Positions 8,328-16,589 of a DNA stretch of 43,951 nucleotides are shown here, one piece after another. The notes beneath the pieces are model-generated. The model searched no databases. It saw only the letters and a program-made list of their open reading frames with translations, and had not been told where the DNA came from. The stretch covers positions 1 to 43,951 of the forward strand of contig CAJTWF010000023.1 in assembly GCA_910579965.1 (NCBI GenBank), given 5' to 3'. The stretch is from an uncultured Oscillospiraceae bacterium. Its GTDB lineage: Bacteria > Bacillota > Clostridia > Oscillospirales > Oscillospiraceae. Made by a program: the position numbers and the translations under genes. Each line of letters opens with the position of its first letter. Within the stretch, counting starts at the first letter, position 1.

Positions 8328-9902
8328 ATGCTGCAAATTGAGAACATCAAGCTGGCCCTGGACGAGGACGAGGCCCTGCTGCCCCGGAAGGCGGCGGCGG
8401 CCCTGGGGGTCCCGGCGTCGGAGATCGGGGAGGTGCGGGTCCTCCGCAGAGCTATTGACGCCCGGGAGGGGGTGCGGTTCGTCTACACCCTCCAGGCGGC
8501 GGTAAAAAAACCGAGCAAGGTCCGGCGGAACAGGGGGGTATTCCCGGCGTCGGAGGAGATCTACCGGCTGCCCTCCGCCGTCCCCGCCCCCCGGACCCGG
8601 CCCGTGGTGGTGGGCGCGGGGCCCGGGGGCCTCTTCTGCGCCCTGGCCCTGGCCCGGTGCGGCGCGCCGCCCATCCTGCTGGAGCAGGGGTGGAACGTGG
8701 AGCGGCGGCAGGCGGACGTGGAGCGGTTCTGGTCCTCCGGCCGGCTGGACCCCGCGTCCAATGTCCAGTTCGGGGAGGGGGGCGCGGGGGCCTTCTCCGA
8801 CGGCAAGCTGAACACCGGCACCCGGGACATGCGCCACCGGTTCATTCTGGAGACCCTGGCGGCCCACGGCGCGCCGCCGTCCATCCTCTGGGACGCCAAG
8901 CCCCACGTGGGCACGGACTACCTGCGCCGGGTGCTCTCCAGTCTCCGGCGGGAGCTCCTGGAGCTGGGCTGCGACATCCGCTTCGGCTGCCGCCTGACGG
9001 GCCTGGCGCTGGCGGAGAACCGGGTCCGGGCCCTGGATACAGAGGGGCCGGAGGGCCCCTGCCGCCTGACGGCGGACCACGTGGTGCTGGCCCTGGGCAA
9101 CAGCGCCCGGGACACCTTCCAGATGCTCCGCGCCGCCGGGGTGCCCCTGGAGCCCAAGGCCCTGGCGGTGGGGGTGCGCATCGAGCACCGGCAGGCGGAC
9201 ATTGACCTGGCCCAGTACCGGGCCCTGGCGGGCCACCCCCGCCTCCCGGCGGCCAGCTACAAGCTCAGCTGCCACCTGGAGAGCGGCCGTGGGGTGTTCA
9301 GCTTCTGCGTCTGCCCCGGCGGGGAGGTGGTGGCTGCGGCCAGCGAGGAGGGCCGGGCGGTCACCAACGGCATGAGCCTGTATGCCCGGGACAAGGTCAA
9401 CTGCAACGGCGGCCTGCTGGTGAGCGTGACCCCGGAGGACTTCCCCGGGGAGGGTCCCCTGGCGGGGATCGCCTTCCAGCGGGCGCTGGAGGAGCGGGCC
9501 TACGCCGCCGGAGGCGGCGGCTTCATCGCCCCTGCCCAGCGGGTGGAGGACTTTTTGCTGCGCCGGCCCTCCGCCGGTCCGGGGCGGGTAACGCCCACCT
9601 ACCGCCCGGGGGTGCGCTGGTGCGATCTGTGGCAGGTGCTGCCGGAGTTTGTCTGCCAGTCCCTGGCCCAAGCCCTGCCCATTCTGGACAGAAAGGTCCG
9701 GGGCTACGGGGACCCGGACGCGGTGCTCACGGCGGTGGAGTCCCGGTCCTCCTGCCCCCTGCGCATCCTTCGGGACGGGGAGGGGGAGAGCGCCGTCCGA
9801 GGTCTGTGGCCCTGCGGCGAGGGCGCGGGCTACGCCGGGGGCATCATGTCCGCCGCCGCCGACGGCCTGCGGATTGCCGAGGCGATTCTGGCGCGCCTGT
9901 AG
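8328..9902 (+). CDS. FAD-dependent dehydrogenase (COG2509 type)
   Basis: A 524-residue flavoprotein. The dinucleotide-binding GAGPGG motif at 96-101 lies after an N-terminal domain of about 90 residues, as in the COG2509 family of NAD(P)/FAD-dependent oxidoreductases. SNVQFGEGGAGAFSDGKLN follows the Rossmann fold, and the C-terminus has the flavin-contacting GEGAGYAGGIMSAAADG segment. The substrate is unknown; the family is widespread in Clostridia and cytoplasmic. ATG at 8328 was chosen because homology begins there (MLQIENIKLALDED); the open frame extends upstream over the helicase end without coding character. The gene follows the helicase by 89 bp and may share its transcript. Confidence 0.85.
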   Translation: MLQIENIKLALDEDEALLPRKAAAALGVPASEIGEVRVLRRAIDAREGVRFVYTLQAAVKKPSKVRRNRGVFPASEEIYRLPSAVPAPRTRPVVVGAGPGGLFCALALARCGAPPILLEQGWNVERRQADVERFWSSGRLDPASNVQFGEGGAGAFSDGKLNTGTRDMRHRFILETLAAHGAPPSILWDAKPHVGTDYLRRVLSSLRRELLELGCDIRFGCRLTGLALAENRVRALDTEGPEGPCRLTADHVVLALGNSARDTFQMLRAAGVPLEPKALAVGVRIEHRQADIDLAQYRALAGHPRLPAASYKLSCHLESGRGVFSFCVCPGGEVVAAASEEGRAVTNGMSLYARDKVNCNGGLLVSVTPEDFPGEGPLAGIAFQRALEERAYAAGGGGFIAPAQRVEDFLLRRPSAGPGRVTPTYRPGVRWCDLWQVLPEFVCQSLAQALPILDRKVRGYGDPDAVLTAVESRSSCPLRILRDGEGESAVRGLWPCGEGAGYAGGIMSAAADGLRIAEAILARL

Positions 9903-10012
9903 GAACAACAGCCGGGGATGAACACCGATCTCTGCAAAAATTGTCGGATACAGGGGCCCCGGTATCATCAAAGCGAGAAATGGGACGTTGTGGAAAAACG
10001 GGAGGAAATGAC

Positions 10013-10405
10013 GTGGAGCAGATATGGAGGGACATGTTTCAGGCTGCCAGGGCCGTACAGAACGGCCGGCAAATCTCTCAGTATGTAGAGGCCGGAGGCG
10101 TTGCGGCCGCAGTACTATCCTCATCGGGAAAAATATACACAGGCGTCTGTGTGGACACCTGCGCTACATTGGGAATCTGTGCGGAAAGAAACGCTATTTT
10201 TCAGATGATAACCAATGGTGAGCAGGAAATCAAAAAAGTGCTCGCCATCATGCCGGATGGAAAATCCGGCGCTCCATGCGGCGCATGCCGGGAACTGATG
10301 GTTCAGCTTATGCCCGACAGCTATCATGAAATTGAAGTGCTGCTGGATTTTGAAGCGGAGGAAATCGTTACGCTTGGAGAACTTACGCCCAAGTGGTGGA
10401 TATAA
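10013..10405 (+). CDS. Cytidine deaminase-like protein
   Basis: A 130-residue protein of the cytidine/blasticidin-S deaminase superfamily, which hydrolytically removes the amino group from a pyrimidine nucleoside or analogue. The zinc site is complete: Cys56 with the catalytic Glu58 in GICAERNAIF, and Cys89/Cys92 in PCGACRELM. Length matches tetrameric CDA enzymes. GTG at 10013 is preceded by GGGAGGA at 5-6 nt; an ATG at 9980 lacks a good site. The gene is visibly poorer in GC than its neighbours and stands alone between two short intergenic stretches, which suggests later acquisition. Whether the substrate is cytidine or an antibiotic nucleoside such as blasticidin S cannot be decided here. 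Confidence 0.85.
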   Translation: MEQIWRDMFQAARAVQNGRQISQYVEAGGVAAAVLSSSGKIYTGVCVDTCATLGICAERNAIFQMITNGEQEIKKVLAIMPDGKSGAPCGACRELMVQLMPDSYHEIEVLLDFEAEEIVTLGELTPKWWI

Positions 10406-10512
10406 AGAGCTTCCCGTTGATCCGGCGGCCCCTCAGGCGCGCCAGCCGCCCTGCATTTTTAGCATAAAAGGCAGCAGAAATACGATACATAACGAAACGA
10501 GGTCAACCGGCT

Positions 10513-11484
10513 ATGAGAAAAATCGCCGTATATGTGAGCTTCATGAATGACCGCTACCGGGCCCAGCTCCGGACGGCGGCGTCGGAACAGGGCTTTGACC
10601 TGGACTTCTACGACTGCAATCGGGACAGCGCAGCCCTTCTGGGCCGGATCGGGGACTACGAGGTCATCTACGGCCACCCGGTCCCCGCGTGGCTGAAACG
10701 GGCGGCCCGCCTGCGCTGGCTGTGCAGCGACTTCGCCGGGGTGGAGAAGTACCTGGACGAGGCCATCTGGCCCAGCCCGGACTGCCTGCTCTCCAACAGC
10801 TCCGGGGCCTACGGCCCCGCCATTGCCGAGCACATCGTCATGGTGCTGCTGATGCTGCTGCGGCGGATGCCGGAGTACCAGTCCGCCATGGCGGAGCGGG
10901 CCTGGCCCTGCCTCACCCCCATCCGCTCCCTCACCGGCAGCCGGGTGGTGGTGCTGGGGACCGGGGACGTGGGGCGCAGCGCCGCCCGGCGGCTGAGGGC
11001 GCTGGGGGCCGCCGTCACCGGCGTGTGCCGCAGCGGCCGGGCGGAGGAGCCCGCCTTTGACCGGGTCCTCCCCGTCGGGCAGCTAAATGAGCTCCTGCCC
11101 CAGGCGGACGCCCTGGTGATGGCCCTGCCCGCCACGGCGGAGACTGCGGGCGTTCTCTCCAGGGAGCGCATCGCCCTGCTGGGCCCCCAGGCCCTGGTGG
11201 TGAACGTGGGCCGGGGGTCCGCCATTGACCAGCCGGCCCTGGTGGAGGCCCTGACGGCCCGGCGGCTGGCCGGGGCGGCCCTGGACGTGATGGAGCCGGA
11301 GCCCCTGCCGCCGGACCACCCCCTCTGGCAATGCCCCAACACCATCCTCACCCCCCACGTCTCCGGGAACATGGCCCTGGGCCTCACCTGCGATCTGGAC
11401 GTGGACATGTTCTGCCGGGACCTGGGCCGTTACGCCGCCGGGGAGCCCCTGGAGAACCTGGTGGACCGGGGCCGGGGGTACTGA
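10513..11484 (+). CDS. D-2-hydroxyacid dehydrogenase
   Basis: An NAD(P)-dependent oxidoreductase of the D-isomer specific 2-hydroxyacid family, 323 aa. The nucleotide-binding motif LGTGDVGRSAARR starts near residue 148; the catalytic Arg234 is in NVGRGS, the acidic residue in DVMEPEPL (Glu261/Glu263), and His282 in LTPHVSGN. The N-terminal catalytic half is shorter and divergent (YGHPVPAWLKRAARLRWL), as in the ghrA/phosphoglycerate-dehydrogenase-like subgroup, so the substrate cannot be stated. The start ATG at 10513 follows ACGAGGTCAACCGGCT, a weak site. Its stop overlaps the start of the next gene (TGATG), so the two are translationally coupled. Confidence 0.9.
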   Translation: MRKIAVYVSFMNDRYRAQLRTAASEQGFDLDFYDCNRDSAALLGRIGDYEVIYGHPVPAWLKRAARLRWLCSDFAGVEKYLDEAIWPSPDCLLSNSSGAYGPAIAEHIVMVLLMLLRRMPEYQSAMAERAWPCLTPIRSLTGSRVVVLGTGDVGRSAARRLRALGAAVTGVCRSGRAEEPAFDRVLPVGQLNELLPQADALVMALPATAETAGVLSRERIALLGPQALVVNVGRGSAIDQPALVEALTARRLAGAALDVMEPEPLPPDHPLWQCPNTILTPHVSGNMALGLTCDLDVDMFCRDLGRYAAGEPLENLVDRGRGY

Positions 11485-12179
11485 TGGAGCCGCTGCGGGA
11501 GAGCGACCTCTACGGCCCTGTGCGGGACTACCTGGAGAACCTGGGCTATCAGGTGAAGGGGGAGGTCAAGGACTGCGACATTGCCGCCCTGCGGGACGGG
11601 GAGCTGATTGTGGTGGAGCTCAAGCGGGGGTTCACTCTGGAGCTCATCTATCAGGCCCTGGACCGGCAGCGGGTGGCGGACGGGGTCTATGTGGCCGTGC
11701 CCCTGCCCAGGCGGGGCTACATGGCCCCCCATATCCGGGACATGGAGCGCCTGTGCCGCCGGCTGGAGCTGGGGCTCATCTTCGTGGGCTTCACCTCCAA
11801 AGGGCTGCCCCAGGTGGACGTGGCGGTCCACCCCGGCAAGGCGGCCCCGCTCCGGCGGGACAGCAGGCGCCGCCAGGCGGTGATCCGGGAGCACCAGGGC
11901 CGCACCGGCAGCGCCAACACCGGCGGCGTGACCCGGCGGAAGATCCTCACCGCCTATAAGGAGCAGTCCCTGCGGGCCGCGGACATCCTGCGCCAGAGGG
12001 GCCCCCTGCGGGCCGGGGAGGTGCGGGAGCTGGGGGGCGGGGAGGGGATCGCCGGTATCCTGGGCAGGAATGTGCTGGGCTGGTTCGGCCGGGAGCCGGA
12101 TCCCGGGGGACGGAAATACCTCTACCACGTGACGGAGAAGGGGCTGGCGGCCCTGGAGGAGTACCGGGAGCTGCTGTAG
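11484..12179 (+). CDS. DUF2161 PD-(D/E)XK nuclease-like protein
   Basis: A 231-residue protein of the DUF2161 family, predicted PD-(D/E)XK phosphodiesterases. The nuclease-fold signature is visible near the N-terminus: Asp32 in CDIAALRDGE, followed by Glu45-Leu-Lys47 in IVVELKRGF. The middle is basic (LRRDSRRRQAVIREHQGR) and the C-terminal 90 residues look like a winged-helix DNA-binding segment (RKILTAYKEQSLRAADIL ... KYLYHVTEKGLAAL). The ATG overlaps the TGA of the dehydrogenase gene. Biological role is unknown; DNA repair or DNA binding are possible. No partner methylase is nearby, so a classical restriction system is unlikely. Confidence 0.8.
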   Translation: MEPLRESDLYGPVRDYLENLGYQVKGEVKDCDIAALRDGELIVVELKRGFTLELIYQALDRQRVADGVYVAVPLPRRGYMAPHIRDMERLCRRLELGLIFVGFTSKGLPQVDVAVHPGKAAPLRRDSRRRQAVIREHQGRTGSANTGGVTRRKILTAYKEQSLRAADILRQRGPLRAGEVRELGGGEGIAGILGRNVLGWFGREPDPGGRKYLYHVTEKGLAALEEYRELL

Positions 12180-12216
12180 CCTTTGGCCGCTTTGCACAAT
12201 CTTGTCCGGGCGGCTA

Positions 12217-12245
12217 TTGTCATTTGCTGGCGATTGTGCTACAAT
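12217..12245 (+). promoter_or_regulatory. Sigma-A promoter for the beta-CASP gene
   Basis: TTGTCA (12217-12222) and TACAAT (12240-12245), 17-bp spacer, with TGC directly upstream of the -10 box (extended -10). The start codon is 31 bases downstream of the -10 box. Confidence 0.7.
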
Positions 12246-12275
12246 GGAGGTATCACAAACAAGGAGGGCCCCTCA

Positions 12276-13868
12276 ATGAAACTCAGCTTTTTTGGAGCGG
12301 ATCAATGCGTCACCGGCAGCTGCCACTGTCTGGAGGTAAACGGCAAGCGCATCCTTATCGACTGCGGCCTCCAGCAGGGCCGGGACGAGACCGACAACCG
12401 GGAGCTGCCCTTCGCCCCCAACACCATCGACTACGTCCTGGTGACCCACGCCCACATTGACCACACGGGCCGCATCCCCCTGCTGGTGCGCCAGGGCTTC
12501 TCCGGCCAGATCTGGACCACCCGGATCACCGCCCGGCTTATGGAGATTATGCTCATCGACAGCGCCCATATCCAGCAGTCCGACGCGGAGTATACCAACC
12601 GCAAGAACCTGCGGGCGGGCCGGCCCCTGGTGGAGCCCCTCTACACGGTCCAGGACGCGGAGCTGGTCCAGGGCTTTGTCCACACCCGGCGCTACAACGT
12701 CCCCTTCCAACTCTGCGAGGGGGTGACGGTCACCTTCAGCGACGCCGGGCACCTGCTGGGCTCCTCCAGCATCACCATGGACCTGACGGAGAACGGCGTG
12801 AGCAAGACCATCGTGTTCTCCGGCGATATCGGCAACCTCAACCAGCCCATCCTCCGGGACCCGGTGCTGCTCACCCGGGCGGACTACGTGGTCATGGAGT
12901 CCACCTACGGCGACAGGAACCACCAGGAGGTGTGGAGCTACACCTCCGAGCTGGCCAAGGTCATTGACCGCACCCTGGGCCGGGGCGGCAACGTCATCAT
13001 CCCCGCCTTCGCCGTGGGCCGCACCCAGGAGATCCTCTACTTCCTGCGCCGCATCAAGCAGGAGCATCTGGTGAAATCCGTGCAGGACTTCCCGGTGTAT
13101 ATCGACTCCCCCCTGGCCAGCAAGGCCACCACCATCTTCTCCGGAGACCTGCGGGGCTACCTGGACGACGAGGCCCTGGAGCTGGTGCGGGACGGCACCA
13201 ACATGTTCTCCTTCCCGGGGCTCCACATGACCGAGTCCCTGGAGGAGTCCAAGATGCTCAACACGGACAAGACGCCCAAGGTGATTATCTCCGCCTCCGG
13301 CATGTGCGACGCGGGCCGCATCCGCCACCACCTGAAGTACAACCTGTGGCGCAGGGAGAGCACCGTTGTCTTCGTGGGCTTCCAGTCCCCGGGCACCCTG
13401 GGCCGCACCCTGCTGGAGGGGGCGGAGACGGTGAAGCTGTTCGGCGAGGAGGTGGCCGTGCAGGCGGAGATCGTGAATTTCAAGGGCCTGAGCAGCCACG
13501 CGGACAGGGATCATCTGCTGGAGTGGGCCCAGTCCTTTGAGAACCCCGCCCACTTCTTCGTGGTCCACGGGGACCGGGAGGTGGCCCCCTACTTTGCCGA
13601 GAGCCTGGAGCACCTGGGCATGAGCGCCCACGCGCCCCAGTACACCGAGGTCTACGATCTGGCCGCCGGCGTCCAGCTGGAGCGGGGCTACCTGCCCGAG
13701 CGGCGGGCGGCGGTCCACGGCGGGAAGATCTCCAGCGCCTACCAGCGTCTGGTGTCTGTGGGCAAGCTGCTCCAGGAGGTCATTCTCCGCAGCAAGGGCC
13801 GCACCAACAAGGATCTGGCCCGGTTTGCCGATCAGCTCAAGCAGCTCATCGACAGGTGGGAGGCGTAG
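12276..13868 (+). CDS. MBL-fold beta-CASP RNA metallohydrolase
   Basis: A 530-residue metallo-beta-lactamase-fold hydrolase of the beta-CASP group (CPSF73/YSH1-like), expected to cut RNA in the cytoplasm. The zinc ligands appear in order: THAHIDH (58-63 plus Thr57), DAGHLLGSS, FSGDIGN, then ESTYGDR. The beta-CASP insert follows with motif A-type VIIPAFAVGRTQEIL, motif B-type ASGMCDAGRIRHH and motif C FKGLSSHADRD. The C-terminus ends in a helical tail with several Lys/Arg. ATG at 12276 is preceded by AAGGAGGG. The gene has its own promoter and is followed by the rRNA methyltransferase 45 bp downstream. It is distinct from RNase J, which is longer at the C-terminus. Confidence 0.9.
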   Translation: MKLSFFGADQCVTGSCHCLEVNGKRILIDCGLQQGRDETDNRELPFAPNTIDYVLVTHAHIDHTGRIPLLVRQGFSGQIWTTRITARLMEIMLIDSAHIQQSDAEYTNRKNLRAGRPLVEPLYTVQDAELVQGFVHTRRYNVPFQLCEGVTVTFSDAGHLLGSSSITMDLTENGVSKTIVFSGDIGNLNQPILRDPVLLTRADYVVMESTYGDRNHQEVWSYTSELAKVIDRTLGRGGNVIIPAFAVGRTQEILYFLRRIKQEHLVKSVQDFPVYIDSPLASKATTIFSGDLRGYLDDEALELVRDGTNMFSFPGLHMTESLEESKMLNTDKTPKVIISASGMCDAGRIRHHLKYNLWRRESTVVFVGFQSPGTLGRTLLEGAETVKLFGEEVAVQAEIVNFKGLSSHADRDHLLEWAQSFENPAHFFVVHGDREVAPYFAESLEHLGMSAHAPQYTEVYDLAAGVQLERGYLPERRAAVHGGKISSAYQRLVSVGKLLQEVILRSKGRTNKDLARFADQLKQLIDRWEA

Positions 13869-13913
13869 CGCCCCCAACAACCGCCTGCGGGCGGATCACG
13901 CAGCGAGGTATGT

Positions 13914-15266
13914 ATGGCGCAGCTTCAAAAAAATCAAGTCCACACTGTCACCGTCACCGGCTACACCGCCGAGGGGCTGGGGGTGGCCCGGGCGGAGGGA
14001 CAGGTGGTGTTTATCCACGGCGGCGTGCGGGGCGAGGTGTGCGCCGTGCGCATTCTGAAGGTGCTGAAAAACGTGGCTTACGGCCGGGTGGAGGAGATTC
14101 TGACCCGCTCCCCCGCCCGGCGGGAGCCGGACTGCCCCCACTACCCCGCCTGCGGCGGCTGCGACTTCCGGCATATCTCCTATGAGGAGGAGCTGGAGGC
14201 CAAGCGGCAGCGGGTGGAGGATGCCCTGCGCCGCATCGGCGGGGCGGAGATCCCGGTAGAGGAGATCCTGGGCAGTCAGGCGGTGGACGGCTACCGCAAC
14301 AAGTGCCAGTTCCCCGTGAGCCCCGAGGGCCGCGCCGGGTTCTACCGTGCCCGGAGCCACGACGTGGTGCCGGCCGCGGACTGCCGCCTCCAGGCGGAGC
14401 AGGCCAACGCCGTGGCCCAGGCGGTGGAGGCGTATCTGCGGGAGGAGGGCGTCCCGGCCTACGACGAGAGGACCCGCCGGGGGCTTTTGCGGCACATCTA
14501 CGTACGCACCAGCCGGGAGGGCCGGGCCCTGGTCTGCCTGGTGGTGAACGGGGAGGCCCTGCCCCGGGAGGCGGTGCTGGTGGAGCGCATCCGGGCGGCC
14601 TGCCCGGAGACGGCGGGCGTGGTGCTCAACACCAATGACCGGGACACCAACGTGGTGCTGGGGGAGCGGTACAGGACGCTGTGGGGGGAGGACACGCTGA
14701 CGGACACCCTGTGCGGCCTGCGCTTCCGGCTGAGCGTGCCGTCCTTTTATCAGGTCAACCGGGCCCAGGCGGAGCGGCTGTACGGGAAGGCCCGGGAGTT
14801 CGCCGGCCTGACGGGCCGGGAGACGGTGCTGGATCTGTACTGCGGCGCCGGGACCATCACGCTGGTGATGGCCCGGCAGGCCGGGCAGGCCGTGGGCGCG
14901 GAGATCGTGGCGGCGGCCGTGGAGAACGCGGAGGAGAACGCCCGGCTCAACGGCGTGGAAAACGTCCGGTTCCTGCTGGGGGATGCGGGGGAGGCCGCCG
15001 CCCGGCTGGCGGCGGAGGCGCTCCGGCCCCAGGTGGTGGTGGTGGACCCGCCCCGGAAGGGGCTGGGGGAGGAGGTCATTGCCGCCATCGCCGCTATGGG
15101 CCCCGAGCGGGTGGTGTACGTCTCCTGCGATCCGGGGACGCTGGGACGGGACCTCCGGCGCTTCGCGGAGGCGGGCTACCGGGCGGCCCGGGCCGCGGCG
15201 GTGGACCTGTTCCCCAGAACGAGGCATGTCGAGACGGCAGCGCTGCTGCTGAGAGAGACCACGTAG
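13914..15266 (+). CDS. rlmD: 23S rRNA (uracil-C5)-methyltransferase, RlmD/RumA type
   Basis: SAM-dependent m5U methyltransferase acting on 23S rRNA (or tRNA), 450 aa. An N-terminal TRAM domain (about 8-62) is followed by the cysteines that bind a 4Fe-4S cluster: Cys74, Cys80, Cys83 in CPHYPACGGC and Cys157 in PAADCRLQ. The SAM-binding motif VLDLYCGAGTITL lies in the C-terminal half and the catalytic Cys405 in YVSCDPGTLGRDL. Clostridia often carry several paralogues (RlmCD type), so the exact uridine target is uncertain. ATG at 13914 was chosen by homology; the upstream site is weak (GCGAGGT). A strong terminator follows. Confidence 0.9.
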   Translation: MAQLQKNQVHTVTVTGYTAEGLGVARAEGQVVFIHGGVRGEVCAVRILKVLKNVAYGRVEEILTRSPARREPDCPHYPACGGCDFRHISYEEELEAKRQRVEDALRRIGGAEIPVEEILGSQAVDGYRNKCQFPVSPEGRAGFYRARSHDVVPAADCRLQAEQANAVAQAVEAYLREEGVPAYDERTRRGLLRHIYVRTSREGRALVCLVVNGEALPREAVLVERIRAACPETAGVVLNTNDRDTNVVLGERYRTLWGEDTLTDTLCGLRFRLSVPSFYQVNRAQAERLYGKAREFAGLTGRETVLDLYCGAGTITLVMARQAGQAVGAEIVAAAVENAEENARLNGVENVRFLLGDAGEAAARLAAEALRPQVVVVDPPRKGLGEEVIAAIAAMGPERVVYVSCDPGTLGRDLRRFAEAGYRAARAAAVDLFPRTRHVETAALLLRETT

Positions 15267-15305
15267 CAATTCCGCGGTTTCAACTGCGGTTCATGTGCGT
15301 GGAAA

Positions 15306-15339
15306 CGCCGCAGATTTTGAAAAATCTGCGGCGCTTTTT
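15306..15339 (+). terminator. Intrinsic terminator after rlmD
   Basis: A perfect 12-bp stem CGCCGCAGATTT / AAATCTGCGGCG with a TGAA loop, followed by CTTTTTA. It isolates the upstream operon from the AT-rich gene that follows. Confidence 0.85.
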
Positions 15340-15493
15340 ACGTGGAGCAGCGAAAGGAGGGATGAACCCGCGCCGGCGCACCTCGCGGAGAGGGGCGGTA
15401 TCAGCCGCAAGATTAACCGCGGCGCGCTCCTCCGTCCATGGCGCGGCTCCCGGGAATTCCGGAGGGATCTATTGGGGGTCATCTCCCGCTCGA

Positions 15494-16111
15494 TTATTCC
15501 AAGTACTCCAGCAGGGTGTCCATTGCGCGTAATTGGCGGAGCTTTATATCGGCGACCTCCCGTTCTTCCGTTGCGTACTGGACAAAGGCTTTGCCGGAAA
15601 AATCCTTGCGCCCCAGCCAGCCGACAATCGCCATATTGTATTCGGACGGGACCGCCACCCGCGGTTTTTCTTTCAGGTTCAGCCAATAATAGACCTGAAT
15701 GTTCACATCACAAATTTCGGTTTTCTTGGTAGCGATTGAAAACGTATCCAGGATTGTATTGATATCCGCATAATAAGCGGATATAGAGGACTTTACAGAG
15801 CATCTCAGCGAATCTCCCTGCTTCCGCTTCAACAGGATGTCGTGTCCCAAATCCGGACGCCCGCTGGTTTTGTCAACGGCGGATTTTGCCTGCGCTCCTC
15901 TGGACTGCAGCCATTTGATGACGGACCGCTCCGCCGCTTCCCCCATAAGGACGTCATGGAACCGCTCCAGCAGTCCTCTCTCATGTAAATCCGGGCGGTC
16001 ACAGATACTTTGGCATAAAAGATGAGCGGTTTTGATACACTCCATGATCTCAGAGGGATCCAGTATCGGGCCTTTCACGACCTCGCATTCCTTTAACGGC
16101 GCTCTTTCCAT
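15494..16111 (-). CDS. Putative PD-(D/E)XK-type nuclease, solitary
   Basis: A 205-residue cytoplasmic protein not assigned to a named family. The region 56-110 resembles the core of restriction-endonuclease-like folds: a helix with Glu58/Glu61 (MGEAAERSVIKWLQSRG), then GRPDLGHDILL (Asp87) and LRCSVKSS (Lys107), with Ser in place of the usual Glu before X-K. Further on, VYYWLNLKEKPRV and AIVGWLGRKDFSG recall the strand-GW-x-DF end of such proteins. ATG at 16111 is preceded by AGAGGTGA at 6 nt; an ATG further upstream has no such site. GC content is much lower than its neighbours and it is alone on the minus strand, which suggests horizontal gain. No methylase is adjacent. Confidence 0.6.
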   Translation of the reverse strand: MERAPLKECEVVKGPILDPSEIMECIKTAHLLCQSICDRPDLHERGLLERFHDVLMGEAAERSVIKWLQSRGAQAKSAVDKTSGRPDLGHDILLKRKQGDSLRCSVKSSISAYYADINTILDTFSIATKKTEICDVNIQVYYWLNLKEKPRVAVPSEYNMAIVGWLGRKDFSGKAFVQYATEEREVADIKLRQLRAMDTLLEYLE

Positions 16112-16589
16112 AAAAATCACCTCTATCTGCATCTTAGGCGGCAATCGGCCGGATGCCCGGGGAGCATGCTCCGTTGAAGCCTTCTTTTTCTACCCTTATT
16201 ATTTAGTATATCTCCAAAAACAACGCGTGTCTATAGATAAAGTCAGCAAATAAATCTGCGTGGATTGTATATAATGACCATTGCCGGGCGGGCAGAAGCG
16301 GCGGGGGAGCCGCCGGTTTCGCCAGTCGGCAGAACCTCCCCTCAACCGCGCTCCCATGGCGCATGCCTGCGCTTCGCCCTGCGGGGTCACAATATGGGAG
16401 ACGCGGGGCAAGAACCGGAGAGGCAAAAAATCTCTGTATCACGGCTGTTTCTGTGTAAAATAACGTAAATTGATGGGGAATTTTGCTTCTGAAAAAATAT
16501 TTGAAAAAATTTTGCTTAGAAAAGAGGATTTTTGCATTTTTCGTTGTATACTGTAATAGAATGAATTTAGCATGGGGAGGTGTGACCTG
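16112..16589. other. AT-rich intergenic stretch before dnaG
   Basis: No gene that I can support on either strand. 16270-16430 is a GC-rich island whose open frames do not resemble known proteins. 16440-16570 is strongly AT-rich and should contain the dnaG-rpoD promoter; TATACT at 16547-16552 and TAGAAT at 16557-16562 are possible -10 boxes, with TTGCAT at 16532-16537 a possible but badly spaced -35 box, so I do not fix one. Confidence 0.5.

Noticed and set aside
8304..10124. 606-codon minus-strand frame opposite the FAD dehydrogenase
   Set aside because: Shadow frame without motifs; the plus-strand protein has clear flavoprotein signatures.
11484..12179. Restriction-modification system
   Set aside because: Only a nuclease-fold protein is present; no methyltransferase or specificity gene is near it.
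12273..13880. 535-codon minus-strand frame opposite the beta-CASP gene
   Set aside because: Shadow of a gene with all metal-binding motifs; no ribosome binding site and His/Gly/Val-rich nonsense composition.
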